Assembly (NCBI GenBank): GCA_029204225.1
Contig: CM055098.1
Coordinates: 9,606,746-9,670,745, forward strand
DNA from: Diphasiastrum complanatum
Lineage: Eukaryota > Streptophyta > Lycopodiopsida > Lycopodiales > Lycopodiaceae
Direction: 5' to 3'
Length of the DNA stretch: 64,000 bases
Below, piece after piece: positions 37,058 to 47,979 of this stretch. Position 1 is the stretch's first letter. Every line of letters begins with the position of its first letter. Under the pieces are notes generated by a model. That model was given only the letters and a program-made list of their open reading frames with translations, was not told the origin of the DNA and did no database searches. The translations under genes and the position numbers were made by a program.

Positions 37058-38025
37058 GCGATTACCAAGGCTTTTTTTGAGCGTTTCTTTGAAAGATAGT
37101 TTTTAAAATGAGTCGCAAGGGGAGCGGAATGTTTGAGCCTTGGGTCCCGTGTTTGGCCTCAGAATAAGCCTACAAAATTTGAACTTGGCTTTGAAACATT
37201 TATAGAGAGATATAGAGAGGGTTATAAATCCACTAGAGGGCCTCGAAACATACATCAGAATACTGAAGCTAATTTGAGGACTTTACCGAGGCTGGCGTTT
37301 GTATAAGCCTACCAAATTTGGACTTGTTTTTGAGAAATTTATAAAGAGGGTCAAGGTGGCCAGGGGCATTCCAGGACACTCTGCTAACCGAGGGTAATAC
37401 CAAGATTGATGAAAAAAGGCCCCTTGGTATAAAACAAAATGTAAATGGATCTCATTTTTGGAATTTGTTACCTATCAACACATTGAATCCATTTTCTATC
37501 AACATTGGCTGCCATATGCACAAGTGAATAAAGAAAATTATGTATCACAAAAAATGATGATCATAAATTGTGTACTCACATGCATCAACTACTTGTTCGA
37601 TGTCAACTAGGCAATTAATAAAGTGTAATTGCATCTGTGAGCAATATGATTAGTATTACAATGAGTCGAAATACATAGTACTATCTCACTTATTCATTTG
37701 GTGGTTCATAGTTATCATTTGTCGCATCATCATGTGAAAAATCCGCCAAATTACATGAGTCTATCTCTAATTCTACCCAAATATCTCCTATAGCTTATAC
37801 ATTTGTTTTTCCTCAACAATGTGAGCAGGTACATTTCTTCTATGTCTTCAAGATATCTATGCTCTTTTGTTGTCAAATCAATCAATTTTTAATGTACTAC
37901 AAAAAAGTGTATATTGTGTATAGTAATATGCAAGCAACTGTAACATAGCTATGGATACTAACTACGAGTCAATGTTTATGGTAACATCAATCAATTACAT
38001 GTGGTCTTTTAGCTCGACCGTTTAG
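37058..38025. other. Presumed non-coding part of the DNA transposon
   Basis: GAG-rich then AT-rich sequence with no long frame. Probably subterminal and intron sequence of the element that begins at 37042. Confidence 0.35.
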
Positions 38026-38333
38026 GCCCCAGATGGTGGTACGTGATTCAAGTCGCTCCTCAAAGTAAAAGAATTTTTAAAAACAAAGATGTCGTGGAGG
38101 ACATGGCACTGCCAGTTGATGCACCTCATGAACAAGATCATGATAACGAATTCGATGACACATTTTTGGAGGATGAACATGTGCAATCTTCACAAGCTAA
38201 TGATGATGTTGAGCGTGATGCATCATCATCAGATGGTTTGACGACACACAACACACCTTCTCGATCTCACTCATCGTCACCGTCGCCATTAGCTTTTGAA
38301 GATCAGCACTTTGATCTATTCAAAGCTTGGTAG
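38026..38333 (+). pseudogene. Possible C-terminal exon of a CACTA-type transposase
   Basis: An acceptor-like TTTAG precedes a frame starting GPRWWYVIQVAPQSKRIF, followed by an Asp/Glu/Ser-rich tail to a stop at 38333. A W-Y-V-V-I...P-R motif followed by an acidic tail occurs at the C-terminus of TNP2-like transposases. The family call is moderate because nothing upstream confirms it. Confidence 0.4.
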
Positions 38334-38543
38334 AGTCAATGGCAAAATAACCACTCTCATCTTTCTTGACAGTTGCATTGGGACCATTGCAAATAACTTT
38401 GAACCATTTGACATCAGATATGAAAAAGCTGAATTGCCTAAATCCAAATTCGAGGATGTCATTGATTGTCCCACAATAATCAAGTTGAGAAGAGAGTAAA
38501 TTGGTGTCTGCTATGCTTGCCCGACTCTCTTGGGTAAAATTTG
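38320..38543 (-). pseudogene. DUF4216-like fragment of a CACTA transposase
   Basis: The minus frame contains LDYCGTINDILEFGFRQFSF, VKWFKVI and VKKDESGYFAIDSTKL. This matches the order Y-x-G-x-I-x-(D/E)-I-x-E-L...F-x-C-x-W...V-K-x-D-E-x-G-F in the C-terminal domain of plant TNP2 proteins. It lies on the opposite strand to the neighbouring exon, which is unexpected for one gene. Copia K is inserted at its upstream end (38544). Confidence 0.5.
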
Positions 38544-38808
38544 TGTCAACAATAAAAAATACAACATCAAGCATTCACCATAAACAATCACCAAGTAGGG
38601 AGACGGAAGAAGAACACACAATATCACTCTATCACACTAACTTCATACTGAATATAAAATGTACATATAAACCCTGAACCCTAATAGAGAGAGAAAACCT
38701 ATGAATAGACTAATAGACTAGCCTACGGCTAATTATAACTGGTAACAGTTGTCAACATTAATATACATCGTAAACAGTAACAATGAAGTTTATCATTGAT
38801 TTCTAACA
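38544..38808 (-). repeat. 3' LTR of copia K
   Basis: It shares TACAACATCAAGCATTCACC, AATATCACTCTATCACACTA and many other blocks with the 5' LTR. Its outer-end sequence on the minus strand (TGTTAGAAATCAATGATAAA) differs from the matching end of the 5' LTR (TGTTAGATTTTTATTTTTAT). Confidence 0.9.
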
Positions 38809-41800
38809 CTCTCCCTCAATGATAAAATTACATTCTTCTATTCCTAGTAGAGTACAAAACGTTTCAAATTTACATCTACCTAATGACTTAGTAGAAATAT
38901 CTGCCACTTGATCTTCAGATTTACAGAAAACAAGATCAATGGCTCCATCAAGAATTTTCTCTCGAACAAAATGATAATGTATTTCGATGTGCTTGGTTCG
39001 AGCATGTAAAACTAGATTTTTGGCAAGGTGAATGCAACTTTGATTGTCGCAAGATATAGTAGTTGCATCCATCTGTGGTTGACCTAAATCCACAAGCAAT
39101 CTTTGTAACCATATCGCTTCTTGTGCAGCATTGCTGATTGCTCAATATTCAGCTTCCGTCGAGGATAGGGCTATTGTAGGTTGCTTTTTGTTGCTCCATG
39201 AAACTGCAGCTGTACCATAACTGAATATATGACCACTGGTAGACCTTCTGTCATCAATATTACCTGCCCAATCGACATCTGTATAACCTACCAACATTGG
39301 CACTTCAGGCTTATCATACTTCAAACCAATATTCAATGTCCCTCGAATGTATCTGAGAATACGTTTAGCAGACTTCTAGTGTGCTTGACTAGGATCTTGC
39401 ATAGATTGACTAACAACACCAACAACATAAGAAATATCAGGTCGTGTGTGTGTCAAATAAATCAAACTACCCACCAGCTATCTATACAAATAAGCATCCA
39501 CTTTCTCAGATTCATCATATGTAGTAAGCTTCATGTTGACATCCATAGGTGTACTCAAGGGCTTACAATTCTGCATATTGGACTTATAAAACAAATCTTG
39601 TGCATATTTGCTTTGTGTAAGAAAGACCATGTCTTCTTTTTGCCATACTTCAATGCCAAGACAATAGTGCATCAATCCTAGATCACTCATGTCAAAAGCA
39701 TTGAAAAGATTTGATTTGATTTCATTAATTAACCTCTCATTACTTCCGGTAATAATCAAATCATCCACGTACAACACAATGAAAACTATATCTGAATCTT
39801 GACATAGAATGTAAAGATTAGGATCAACATCACTCTTTACCATTTCCCTTCGCTTGAAGTGCTCATCAATGCAAGAGTACCATGCTCGTGGTGCTTGCTT
39901 CAATCCATATATGGCTTTGTTGAGTTTACAAACCAAATGATCTCTTCTTGGCTCAACAAACCCTTGAGGTTGCTCTAAATATACCTCATCCAATACTCCA
40001 TTAAGAAAAGCAGATTTGACATCCATTTGCTAGATTTTCCAACCATAGAAATCAGAAATTCCAATGATAGAACAAATATTTACCATTTTGGCTACAGGTG
40101 TGAAGGTCTCCTCAAAGTTTATACCTTCCTGCTGCTCAAAACCTCTTGCAACTAATCGTGCATTGTACTTGTAGAGTTGCCCATCCGCTCCATACTTCGT
40201 CTTGTAGATTCACTTACATGTGATAGGCGTCTTACCATCAGGTAGCTCAACCAGGTCCCACGTTTTGTTCTTCAATATAGCCTCCATTTATGTTTCCATA
40301 GCTGCACGCCACTCCTTGTGTTCCTTTGTTTCGTTGAAAGTTTTAGGTTCTTGAGCCGTTAAGATGGATCCCATTAGGGCTAGATTCATCTCTAATCTTG
40401 CAGGAGGTTTTTGATTTCTACTTGATCTTCTAAGCTCCCGCTGCTCACTAGATTCGGGAGTATTTCCCTTCTTTGCACCATTTGTGACTGATAAGTACCA
40501 TTTAGGTACTCTCTTGGGAATTTTAGCATCAGGCTTGCCTTTGTCCAATGGATTTTCTATATCAAAATCCACTTCCTTCTTAACCTGTACTTTTGCTCCC
40601 TCATCAAAAGGTTCAGTGATTACTTTAGATTGTTCATCTTGGCCCATCTCGTAAAATGTAACATCTCTAGAAATTACAAGCTTCTGTGCATTTGTGTCAT
40701 ACATCGTGTATGCCTTGGACTTCTCATCATATCCAAGGAAAATACACTTGATAACTTTTGCATCCAATTTCCTTCATTTCTCATCAAGAATATGAGCATA
40801 AGCATCACAACCAAATACTCTCAAATGAGAAATATCAGGTTTCTTTCCAATAACAGCTTCATGAGGTGTCTTACCTTCCACGGATTTTGTAGGACACCGA
40901 TTCAAGATGTGCGTAGTTGTGCTACAAGCTTCTACCCAAAAGGTGTTTGGCAGACCCTTGCTTTTGAGCATCGCCCTGGCCATCTCAACAATAGATCTGT
41001 TCTTTCGTTCTGTAACTCCATTTTGCTGTGGTGAATAAGGTGTTGTAGTCTACCTCTTGATCCCTTGATCTTTGCAGAAATCAATAAATTCTGTCAAAAA
41101 ATACTCACCACCTCCATCAGATCTCAAAGTTTTGATGCAACATCCTGTTTTCTTTTCAACTAATGCCTTGAATTCCTTGAACTTCGCAAGAGCACCTGAT
41201 TTCTTGCTTATGAAATAAATCCAAATGCATCTGCTATAATCATCAATGAAGGTAATAAAGTAATAGTAGCCACTAAGAGATCTAGTCTGCATAGGTCCAC
41301 ATAGATCACTGTGGAGAAGATCTAGGATGCCACTAGCTCTCCTTGATCCACTTTTGAGAAACCTCTCTCTGTGTTGTTTTTCCAAAATGCAACCTTCACA
41401 AATTTTTCCTTCAAAAGAAATATCAGGCAATCCTATAACTAGATTACCTCTTTTGAGAATCTGTAAACTTTGAGCACTAATATGACCAAAGATCAAAGAT
41501 GCCAAAGATCACTTCGATCAAAGATCACTTCGACTATCAACCGTGCTTACCATAGCTTGAGCAAAAAATCTTGCATTCAATTTGTAGAGTCGATTCCCGT
41601 TGACTCTAGCTCTTGTAGCAATCACTTTGTAGTGATTCTTGATGTCTTTGACAAGACATTTGTTGCTGTCAAACTCAACCTTGAGTTGTTGATCAGCCAT
41701 CATCCCAATAGATATTAGATTGTTAGCTAAGCCATGTACATATTGCACATTGCTTATCCGCTTTATCTTCCCGCTAGCTAACTTCACTGGTACCACTCTG

Positions 41801-41930
41801 ACTCCTTTAACAGATAGCAATTTGCCATCGACTTGTCCAACTTCATCACCATTGTGAGTTTCCTTGAGTTCTGAAAACCACTCTTTCCTTAAAGTCATGT
41901 GCTTGGATGCACCACTATCAATTTACCAAG
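38803..41930 (-). pseudogene. Copia K pol (protease, integrase, RT, RNase H)
   Basis: Protease IDSGASKHMT (about 41890-41920) has a stop just before it. Integrase includes CEGCILEKQ, LHSDLCGPM, YYYFITFIDDYSR, LRSDGGGEY and, after a stop, SPQQNGV. RT has AFLNGVLDEVYLEQP, LYGLKQAPRAWY-like IYGLKQAPRAWY, and an intact YVDD (39760-39771). RNase H includes ALSSTEAEY, CDNQSCIHLAKN, HIEIHYHFVRE and ADISTKSLG. Most stops sit at positions where relatives have Trp or Gln (for example 39376, 39478, 40030, 40211, 40774, 41050). Confidence 0.9.
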
Positions 41931-42970
41931 TATCCTGGGTTTCATCACTTGTCATTAATGCTGTAAGGAACAATTTTGAGCTCTCACCTGTATCATCTTC
42001 ATATTGATCATCATTGTATTGATGTTGATCAGTATAATTGTTTTCATAATAATAATCATCAAATTGATGTTGATCAGCATAATTGCCCACTTGCCCTTTG
42101 TCTTTTCTTTGTTCCATCTCCTTCTGTTTCTTGAAGCATTCGTGCTCCCAGTGGCCAGCTTTGTTACAATACCTACAATTTCCAGGTTTATTTTGCCTGG
42201 AATAGCCGTGTCCTTGATTTCGGCCTTGATTCCAATTGCCTCGATTTGGGCCATCATTGGATTGTTCTTGAAATTATTGGAATGATCCACGATTTGAGTT
42301 TCCACCTCTTGATTGGTGTCTTCAACGACCAAATCTACCACCACGTCCCCTGACTGCAAGAGCTTGATCAAATCCCCTGTTGCAATGACTCAAGTTCTCT
42401 TGACGTTGTTCTTCATGCAAAAGCAATCCACCTAACTCTTCATAGGTTGGAAGATTTTCCCGTGTGGCTATACTTGTCACAAACATCTGATGTGACTCAC
42501 TCAAACTATTCAATGTCAACTGCACGATCTCACGTTCATGTACTCGCTCTCCAACTGCTGCTAATTGGTCACATCTCTTTGATCTTCAGTAGGTGATTAG
42601 CAACAGTTGCACCATCATCCATCCACAATGTGTGCAGCTTCGTCTTCAAGAATAGCACTCGAGATGTGTTTGTGGTCTCAAACAATGCCTTCAACATATC
42701 CCATGCTTCTTTTGGTCCTTTTGAATCCGAAATGTAGGGAATAATTGCATCTCTAACTAATAAGTTGATGACATTCTATGCTTTCCGTTTTCTCCTGTCA
42801 AATGCCCGTTGATCTTCTTCAATCAATGGCCTTGTCTCTTCACCTGTCACGATCTCCCATAGCTCCTTTTCCATCAAAATGTTCTTCACTTTGAATTTCC
42901 AAACTGCATAGTTGCCAGCTCCTACCAATTTGCTTGACTCATTGAGGACACTCTCGCCTAGAGTTGCCAT
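41900..42970 (-). pseudogene. Copia K gag
   Basis: ATG at 42970 starts MATLGESVLNESSKLVGAGN and continues with NYAVWKFKVKNILMEKELWE, the copia Gag N-terminal motif. A UBN2-type part (42322-42525) ends YEELGGLLLHEEQRQ. The knuckle CRYCNKAGHWEHECFKKQ lies near 42135-42180. A Tyr/Asp/Gln-rich repeat region (42000-42110) follows. Stops and frame changes interrupt it. Confidence 0.85.
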
Positions 42971-42974
42971 TACT

Positions 42975-43220
42975 GATATCGAAATGGAGTGCGGAAGTAC
43001 GACTGCTCAGGATCCTCTTTAACTTGTGTGCGTGGATCCGATATTGGAGCATGCGATATCGGACTGGAGCGTGGATGTACAACTGCTAAGAATTCTCTTT
43101 AGCTCGTGTGCTTGGATCCAATATCGGTACGGACATGCGATATCGGACTGGAGCGCAGATGTATGACTGCTCGGGTCTCTCTTCAGCTAGCGCGCTTGGA
43201 TCTGATATTGGTACGAATAT
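42975..43220. repeat. Three tandem repeats of about 80-84 bp in the leader of copia K
   Basis: Units begin GATATCGAAATGGAG (42975), GATATCGGACTGGAGC (43055) and GATATCGGACTGGAGC (43139). Each contains ACTGCT, a TCTTTA/TTCAGCT block and TTGGATC. They lie between the primer site and the gag start, immediately upstream of the first ATG. Confidence 0.85.
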
Positions 43221-43758
43221 AAAAATATATATAAGAACTTTCAGAGGGAATATTCCAGATTCCCTACTTTGGCGTGGCGGCTACGCCTCCTCCTCTTTGC
43301 TTAGATTTCAAAACGAGTGATCGTTCAAATAGACAGATATCAGTAATGTGAAAGGTATGAAGCCTCAAAGCTCTAAATGACAGTACTAGACACTATCTAG
43401 TATGATTTGCAGTACCCCAAACAAACAAATGAGAGATTTCTTGGCACAACTCTCTGACAAATGATACTTTTCACAAAGACTACAAAAAAAAAATATTGGA
43501 AAATTTTCCCACTCAACAGATTTTCAATCTGTCTGATGCTGCCCTAGCCTTTCGGATGCCTCCGGGACTGTGTCTTCGTTCCCCACTAATAACTGTGAGC
43601 TCCAAAACCTGCAAAATACATCAAGAAGAATTTCTTCTAGCCGGTTTTGTCTCTCCAAGATTTCACCTCCTATGAAGGACTTTCTCACTTCGTTGCGGAG
43701 CCTATGACAAGCTGTATCCACTGATCAAGCACGCAGGACTATCGTAGCTCTGATACCA

Positions 43759-44067
43759 TGTCAACAATCAGAAATACAACATCAAGCATTCACCATAAAC
43801 AATCACCAAGTAGGGAGACGAAAGAAGACCAGCAATATCACTCTATCACACTAACTTCATACTGAATAAAAAAATGTACATATAAACCCTGAACCCTTAT
43901 AGAGAGAGAAAACCTACGAATAAACTAATAGACTAGCCTACGACTAATTACAGTTGGTAACAATTGTCAACATTAATGTACAACTAGACAAGACACTAGG
44001 TTCGGAACTACGGGTATTGTTTGCAAGCATTGTTTATTGCAGCCTACATAAAAATAAAAATCTAACA
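43759..44067 (-). repeat. 5' LTR of copia K
   Basis: Minus strand: it starts TGTTAGATTTTTATTTTTAT and ends GATTGTTGACA, with the primer site TGGTATCAGAGC next to it. It matches the 3' LTR from about 43759 to 43985. The outer 80 bases do not match it. Confidence 0.9.
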
Positions 44068-44072
44068 ATTTG

Positions 44073-45030
44073 TTCATTTTTTGACCAGATATTATCACTT
44101 GATTGGTCTGCAAATGATGCATAATTTTTCTGCCTCAGGCCATAGAAAAGATGAGCACGACGGAGCGGGTGCGGTCATCAAGAGAACTCGCACTCACAAG
44201 GAGTTGAAACCAGACAGATGGCCCTTCAAATGTGCAGTAGATGTGGTCGCATATCTGAATGAAACGATTATGCCAAAAGGAGAAAGTCAGCAAGGATGAG
44301 GTGCAATGTGATGTGAGATGGAATTGTCAGCGCATCACAAGCTCAAGCTCATTCCATTGTGTTGACGGATATTTCCAGGATAGTCCATGCTCACTACGAT
44401 GTTGCACATTGTCATGTTTCTGCGATTCATATATTGCAAGGTAATGGAGAAGATGTAGGAATAGACAACACGTGGAAGAGTGAAAATATTTGTTTATCCA
44501 GCCATTGTCAGAGTCAAAGGCAACTAGCAGCGATGAAGATGACGATGCTAGAGATAATGACGATGCTTATGGATCCATGCCAATGCATAATGACACCAAC
44601 CTGCCCATGTATGAGGGGAACTTTGATAGTTTGTGTGACTTGTTGTCCACTAGGAACAATTTTGCGGTCAATGCAGCAGAGAGGGGAGAGGATTTCTACC
44701 TTCTTATATGCACTAAGACAATGTACCAGGCAGCGATAACACAAAAGGATGCATGGCACAACAGAATTGTTAGAGGAGGGAGAGTAGTTGAAGGCCTATA
44801 CTATGGCCAAGTCGAAGGCTTGATCAATACATACAACCTTCTAGACCAGACATAGCTGGTAATGATCTATTCACACCTGGTGAGAGCAATCTGGTTTCCC
44901 ATGGAGCCTATCCCGGGATGTCATAATTATCCACCGATGTGTATGAGAACATATACAACAACATGTCGTACAAAGATGACAACGATCAAGAGGACTTGCT
45001 TAACGCCTGAGATCAGAATGCAAGTAACCT
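44073..45030 (+). pseudogene. Transposon-type gene, first part
   Basis: Plus-strand frames overlap without one open frame. One (44490-44855) holds an Asp/Glu-rich patch (SSDEDDDARDNDDAYGSM), then NAAERGEDFYLLICTKTMYQ and GLYYGQVEGLINTYNLL; after a TAG it continues VMIYSHLVRAIWFPMEPIP. The chain ...G-x-D-F-Y-L...C-T...Y-x-L-L...Y-S-H-L-V is a pattern I have seen in uncharacterised plant transposon proteins. It directly follows copia K in DNA-transposon sequence, upstream of the HAD-like gene on the same strand. Function unknown. Confidence 0.4.
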
Positions 45031-45039
45031 TTGTGCCTT

Positions 45040-45380
45040 ATATTGATTCATTTGGTACTTCCATAGTACTCATTTTGAAACTGATGAGTACCAATTTGGT
45101 ACTTTGGATCACTTATCTATCAATATTCTTATTTTTTTGTTTATAAGTTCAGGCTACGTTTTTTGGTACTATCAGAGTCTCAATTATAGTGCTTTTGGTA
45201 TTGATTGGAATTGTCTTTTTCATTTGAAAAATAGGTACTGCTTGCTTGAAACTCCAAAGTACCTATTTGTAAATTACAGATTTTTGGTTTGGTACTTGAG
45301 TACCAAATTTGGTACTATCAAAGTACCAATTTTGGTACATTTGTAATTGTCTAAAATTGCACTTTAAGTCTCAAAAATAG
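45040..45380. repeat. TTTGGTAC motif array 2
   Basis: About a dozen TTTGGTACT or AGTACCAA motifs, mostly in TTTGGTAC orientation, between two coding parts on the plus strand. It is probably intronic or intergenic sequence of the same transposon. Confidence 0.75.
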
Positions 45381-46074
45381 GTACTTCTTGTGGATCTTTA
45401 ACACTGTATCCATCTTTCACACCTTTAATACCCCTTTACTCTTAAGCAAAAACTAAAAACCATCCAAGGAGCACAAACTATAACTTTAATAAACTCCACC
45501 CATATCATCATTCATAGATCATGTTGGAATATGCATGTGAACACATACTAGTAATGTTGCAAGGAACACAAACCCTGACATCAACTTCTCCTACCCTCTC
45601 TATGACTCAAAAATCATGATGGAATCTGGTTGTGTACATTTATAAGCACCAACATAGGATTTACAGGTTGAAGAATGCCTCGGCCTTTCAACCTTCATCC
45701 CAATAAACCAAAAAGCTGCAAATGAAACTCAAAGCCGCTCAAGAATGAAATAGCCATTCAAATCTATGCAATATATCGTATATTGATTTTTGGTATATGT
45801 AACATGTATAGAAAATTAGTTGTAGCCCAAGCTGGGCTGTTCAAATCTAATCTGTAAGCAAGATATAATACGTGCACACTCTATTGCACTAAAAGTAGAA
45901 TAATGTTACCTATCGTGTTATGAAGTGTGACCAAATTCACCGAGTGATCAATGTCACCGCTATCTGATATGTTAAGAAGACATTTGTTATTATTAAAAGA
46001 GAAACAAGGCATTTATGTTGCGCAATGTGAGTCTCATTATGGTGATGTCATTTTCTTGTTCTTATGTGTTTGTA
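45381..46074. other. Spacer or intron before the HAD-like gene
   Basis: AT-rich sequence without recognised coding. It ends in an acceptor-like TGTTTGTAG (to 46074). Confidence 0.3.
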
Positions 46075-47222
46075 GCACCCACCCCTTGGTGGATAAAAGA
46101 CGAGAATCCAACAACGACCAAGGCCGCCCCCGATGTTGATGACATTCCAGCTAGGGCCGGTAGGTTGGTCGTCCTCGATATAAATGGGGTGTTGTTAAAC
46201 ATTTTCGGATGGCCCTTCTGTAAATTGCTGCAAAAGAAATGTAATCCGAGTGCACGAACACTGCTACTGTTTTTTGAGGCTCGGGCCTAAGATGTTTTTG
46301 AAAAAACTAGCCGAAGCGGGAGTGCAAATCATTATATGGAGCAGCATGAAATATTCAAAGGTCATAAAAATATTGCGTACCTGCTTCCATGAAGAAATGC
46401 AACAAAGATTTTTCAAAGGCAGCTCAACATTTTACACATAAACACTTGTGATCACGTTGTCATCTCAGGATTATTAAAGCATATGAGCTCAATTAACTAA
46501 CAACAATGTATTCAACAATAGCCGCAAAATAAATTATCAATACTTTTGTGGTACTTTCTACTAGTTATTTCATGCTATGTTATTACCAATTGCCTAAATT
46601 CTGGTACATTTTGGTACTATTTTAGCACCAAGATAAAATTGTTTCGAACTATTTTGGATATCAATTCTTAATGTTTGGTACATATTGCCTCTATTTTGGT
46701 ACTGTGTACCAATATTTGGTACTATTTATATGCTCCTTCAAAACCGTAAAGGTAGTTTTTGGTAATGTCTAATATTTACCTTTTGTTTCCGTAGATAATT
46801 TTGCCCAAAATAAGTGTGAGGTCTAGTGTGAAGACTTCAAGGAAATTCCTTACGTCAGTGAGGACAAACTGGGGGTGCCAGTATTTTTGAAGAACTTGCG
46901 AGAGATATGGAAATTATGGCCAGAGTTTGACATGTCAAACAACATACTTGTAGACGATAAACGCTACAAGTCATTAAAAAACAACTACGAGGACTGTTTG
47001 GCCATAAGATCTTTCGACCCTTCCGTAGAGTGCAATGTTGAAATGGCCATCTGGTTTATGAAGGAAACTCTGTACCCATGGCTCATGGGCTAGGTTCATG
47101 CGCGAATCCCTATTGCCTTTACTAGAAGAAACCCTTTGTTCGACTGTGAGGACGATATGTCCCCTCTACTTGTGAACTACATTGTTGAGGTCGAAGGATA
47201 CTCGTACCGCTTTGAGTTTTAA
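46075..47222 (+). pseudogene. HAD/NIF-like phosphatase-fold gene in transposon DNA
   Basis: The first exon (from 46075 after TTTGTAG) encodes PWWIKDENPT and then RLVVLDINGVLLNI, the motif I of NIF/FCP1-type HAD phosphatases (usually D-x-D-x-T/V; here D-I-N-G-V, with Asn for the second Asp, as in the LDLNG-type plant proteins). A frame change at a T run (about 46270) leads to LGPKMFLKKLAEAGVQIIIW, matching the R-P-G...F-L...I-x-I-W-S/T-S motif II region. An intron of about 350 bp (donor after 46440, acceptor CCGTAG to 46793) holds TTTGGTAC motifs. The third exon has VPVFLKNLREIWKLWPEF and NNILVDDKRYKSLKNN, the motif III/IV block with paired Asp. It ends at TAA 47220-47222. An internal TAG (near 46830) and the frame change suggest decay. 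Catalytic competence is doubtful. Confidence 0.65.
46540..46770. repeat. TTTGGTAC motif array 3
   Basis: TTTGGTACT/ACCAAG motifs inside the presumed intron of the HAD-like gene, mostly in TTTGGTAC orientation. Confidence 0.7.
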
Positions 47223-47403
47223 TGTTATATGGTTTGGAATGCTTTATCTTTTTAAGGGGATATAGCTCTGATAATAGAGTATCGTCGCATAGATCTTCAC
47301 CTATCTCAGGTTCAGAAGTGTGCAGATTTTCACCCTTCTCTCCCTGCCCTCCTCCTCTATTGTTTCCTCTTTTTGAGGCCCTTCAACTTCATCACCTACC
47401 CCT

Positions 47404-47870
47404 TCAATTTCCACATCCTCCTGCTCTTCCTTCTCCTATTGAACTGGTGGTCCTACTGTGCCTAGCCTTGCTGCTCTTGGTCTTGCTGTTGCTCTTGCTG
47501 CTCTTGGTCTTGTTGCTAGTCTTGCTGGTCTTGTTGTGCATGGTCTTTATGCTGGTCCTACTCTTAAAGCTCCTACTGGTCCCACTCTTCCTCCATATCT
47601 TCATCCAGCTCGTCTATGTCAATAGTAGTTCTTGCCTTGCCTGTTTTGCCCTCTTCTATCTGATGGTGGGGCTGCTCTACTGCGGAGTAGTCTATATCAT
47701 CCATGAGCTTTGAAAGTTCTTCCAACACTTCATTTATCGTTGATTCCATGTCCAGGTCCTTGTTCAATTGCTAGTCTTCATGCAAGAAACTGCCCACAGG
47801 GGGCTCTTAGTCAGCAGGGGGCTCTTAGTCAGCATAGGGCTATCTGTACCTGATTATGCAAGGTCAGAGA
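47404..47870 (-). pseudogene. Acidic and glutamine-rich frame with Gln-type stops
   Basis: Reading the minus strand from about 47870: a PP-rich start with a 15-base tandem duplication, then LNKDLDMESTINEVLEELSK, an acidic patch ending DELDEDMEEEWDQ, then a Q/D/E tract rich in DQEQQ. Inside the Q tract six stops (five TAG, one TAA) occur only where CAG or CAA would continue the pattern. It runs convergent to the HAD-like gene, whose stop is 180 bp away. A role is unknown; Gln/Glu-rich tails are common in transposon DNA-binding proteins. Confidence 0.5.
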
Positions 47871-47979
47871 AGGATAATGACAGATTTTAAATTTCAGCTC
47901 AGTAGTGTCAGATTTCATATTTCAGCTCAATTTTGGTAAGTCTTCTTTATCGAGATTTAGACTAAGACAACAACCAATA

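Larger units (their letters stand above)
38544..44067 (-). mobile_element. Copia K: complete element with target duplication
   Basis: 5,524 bp flanked by ATTTG (38539-38543 and 44068-44072). On the minus strand: 5' LTR 43759-44067, primer site 43747-43758, leader with tandem repeats, gag (from 42970), protease, integrase, RT, RNase H (to 38803), purine tract GAGGGAGAG, 3' LTR 38544-38808. All pol domains are present but carry about ten stops and a few frame changes. It lies within DNA-transposon sequence. Confidence 0.95.

Noticed and set aside
47222-47713. 163-codon plus frame rich in Leu/Val
   Set aside because: It is the complement of the Gln-rich minus frame, which has the better coding explanation.
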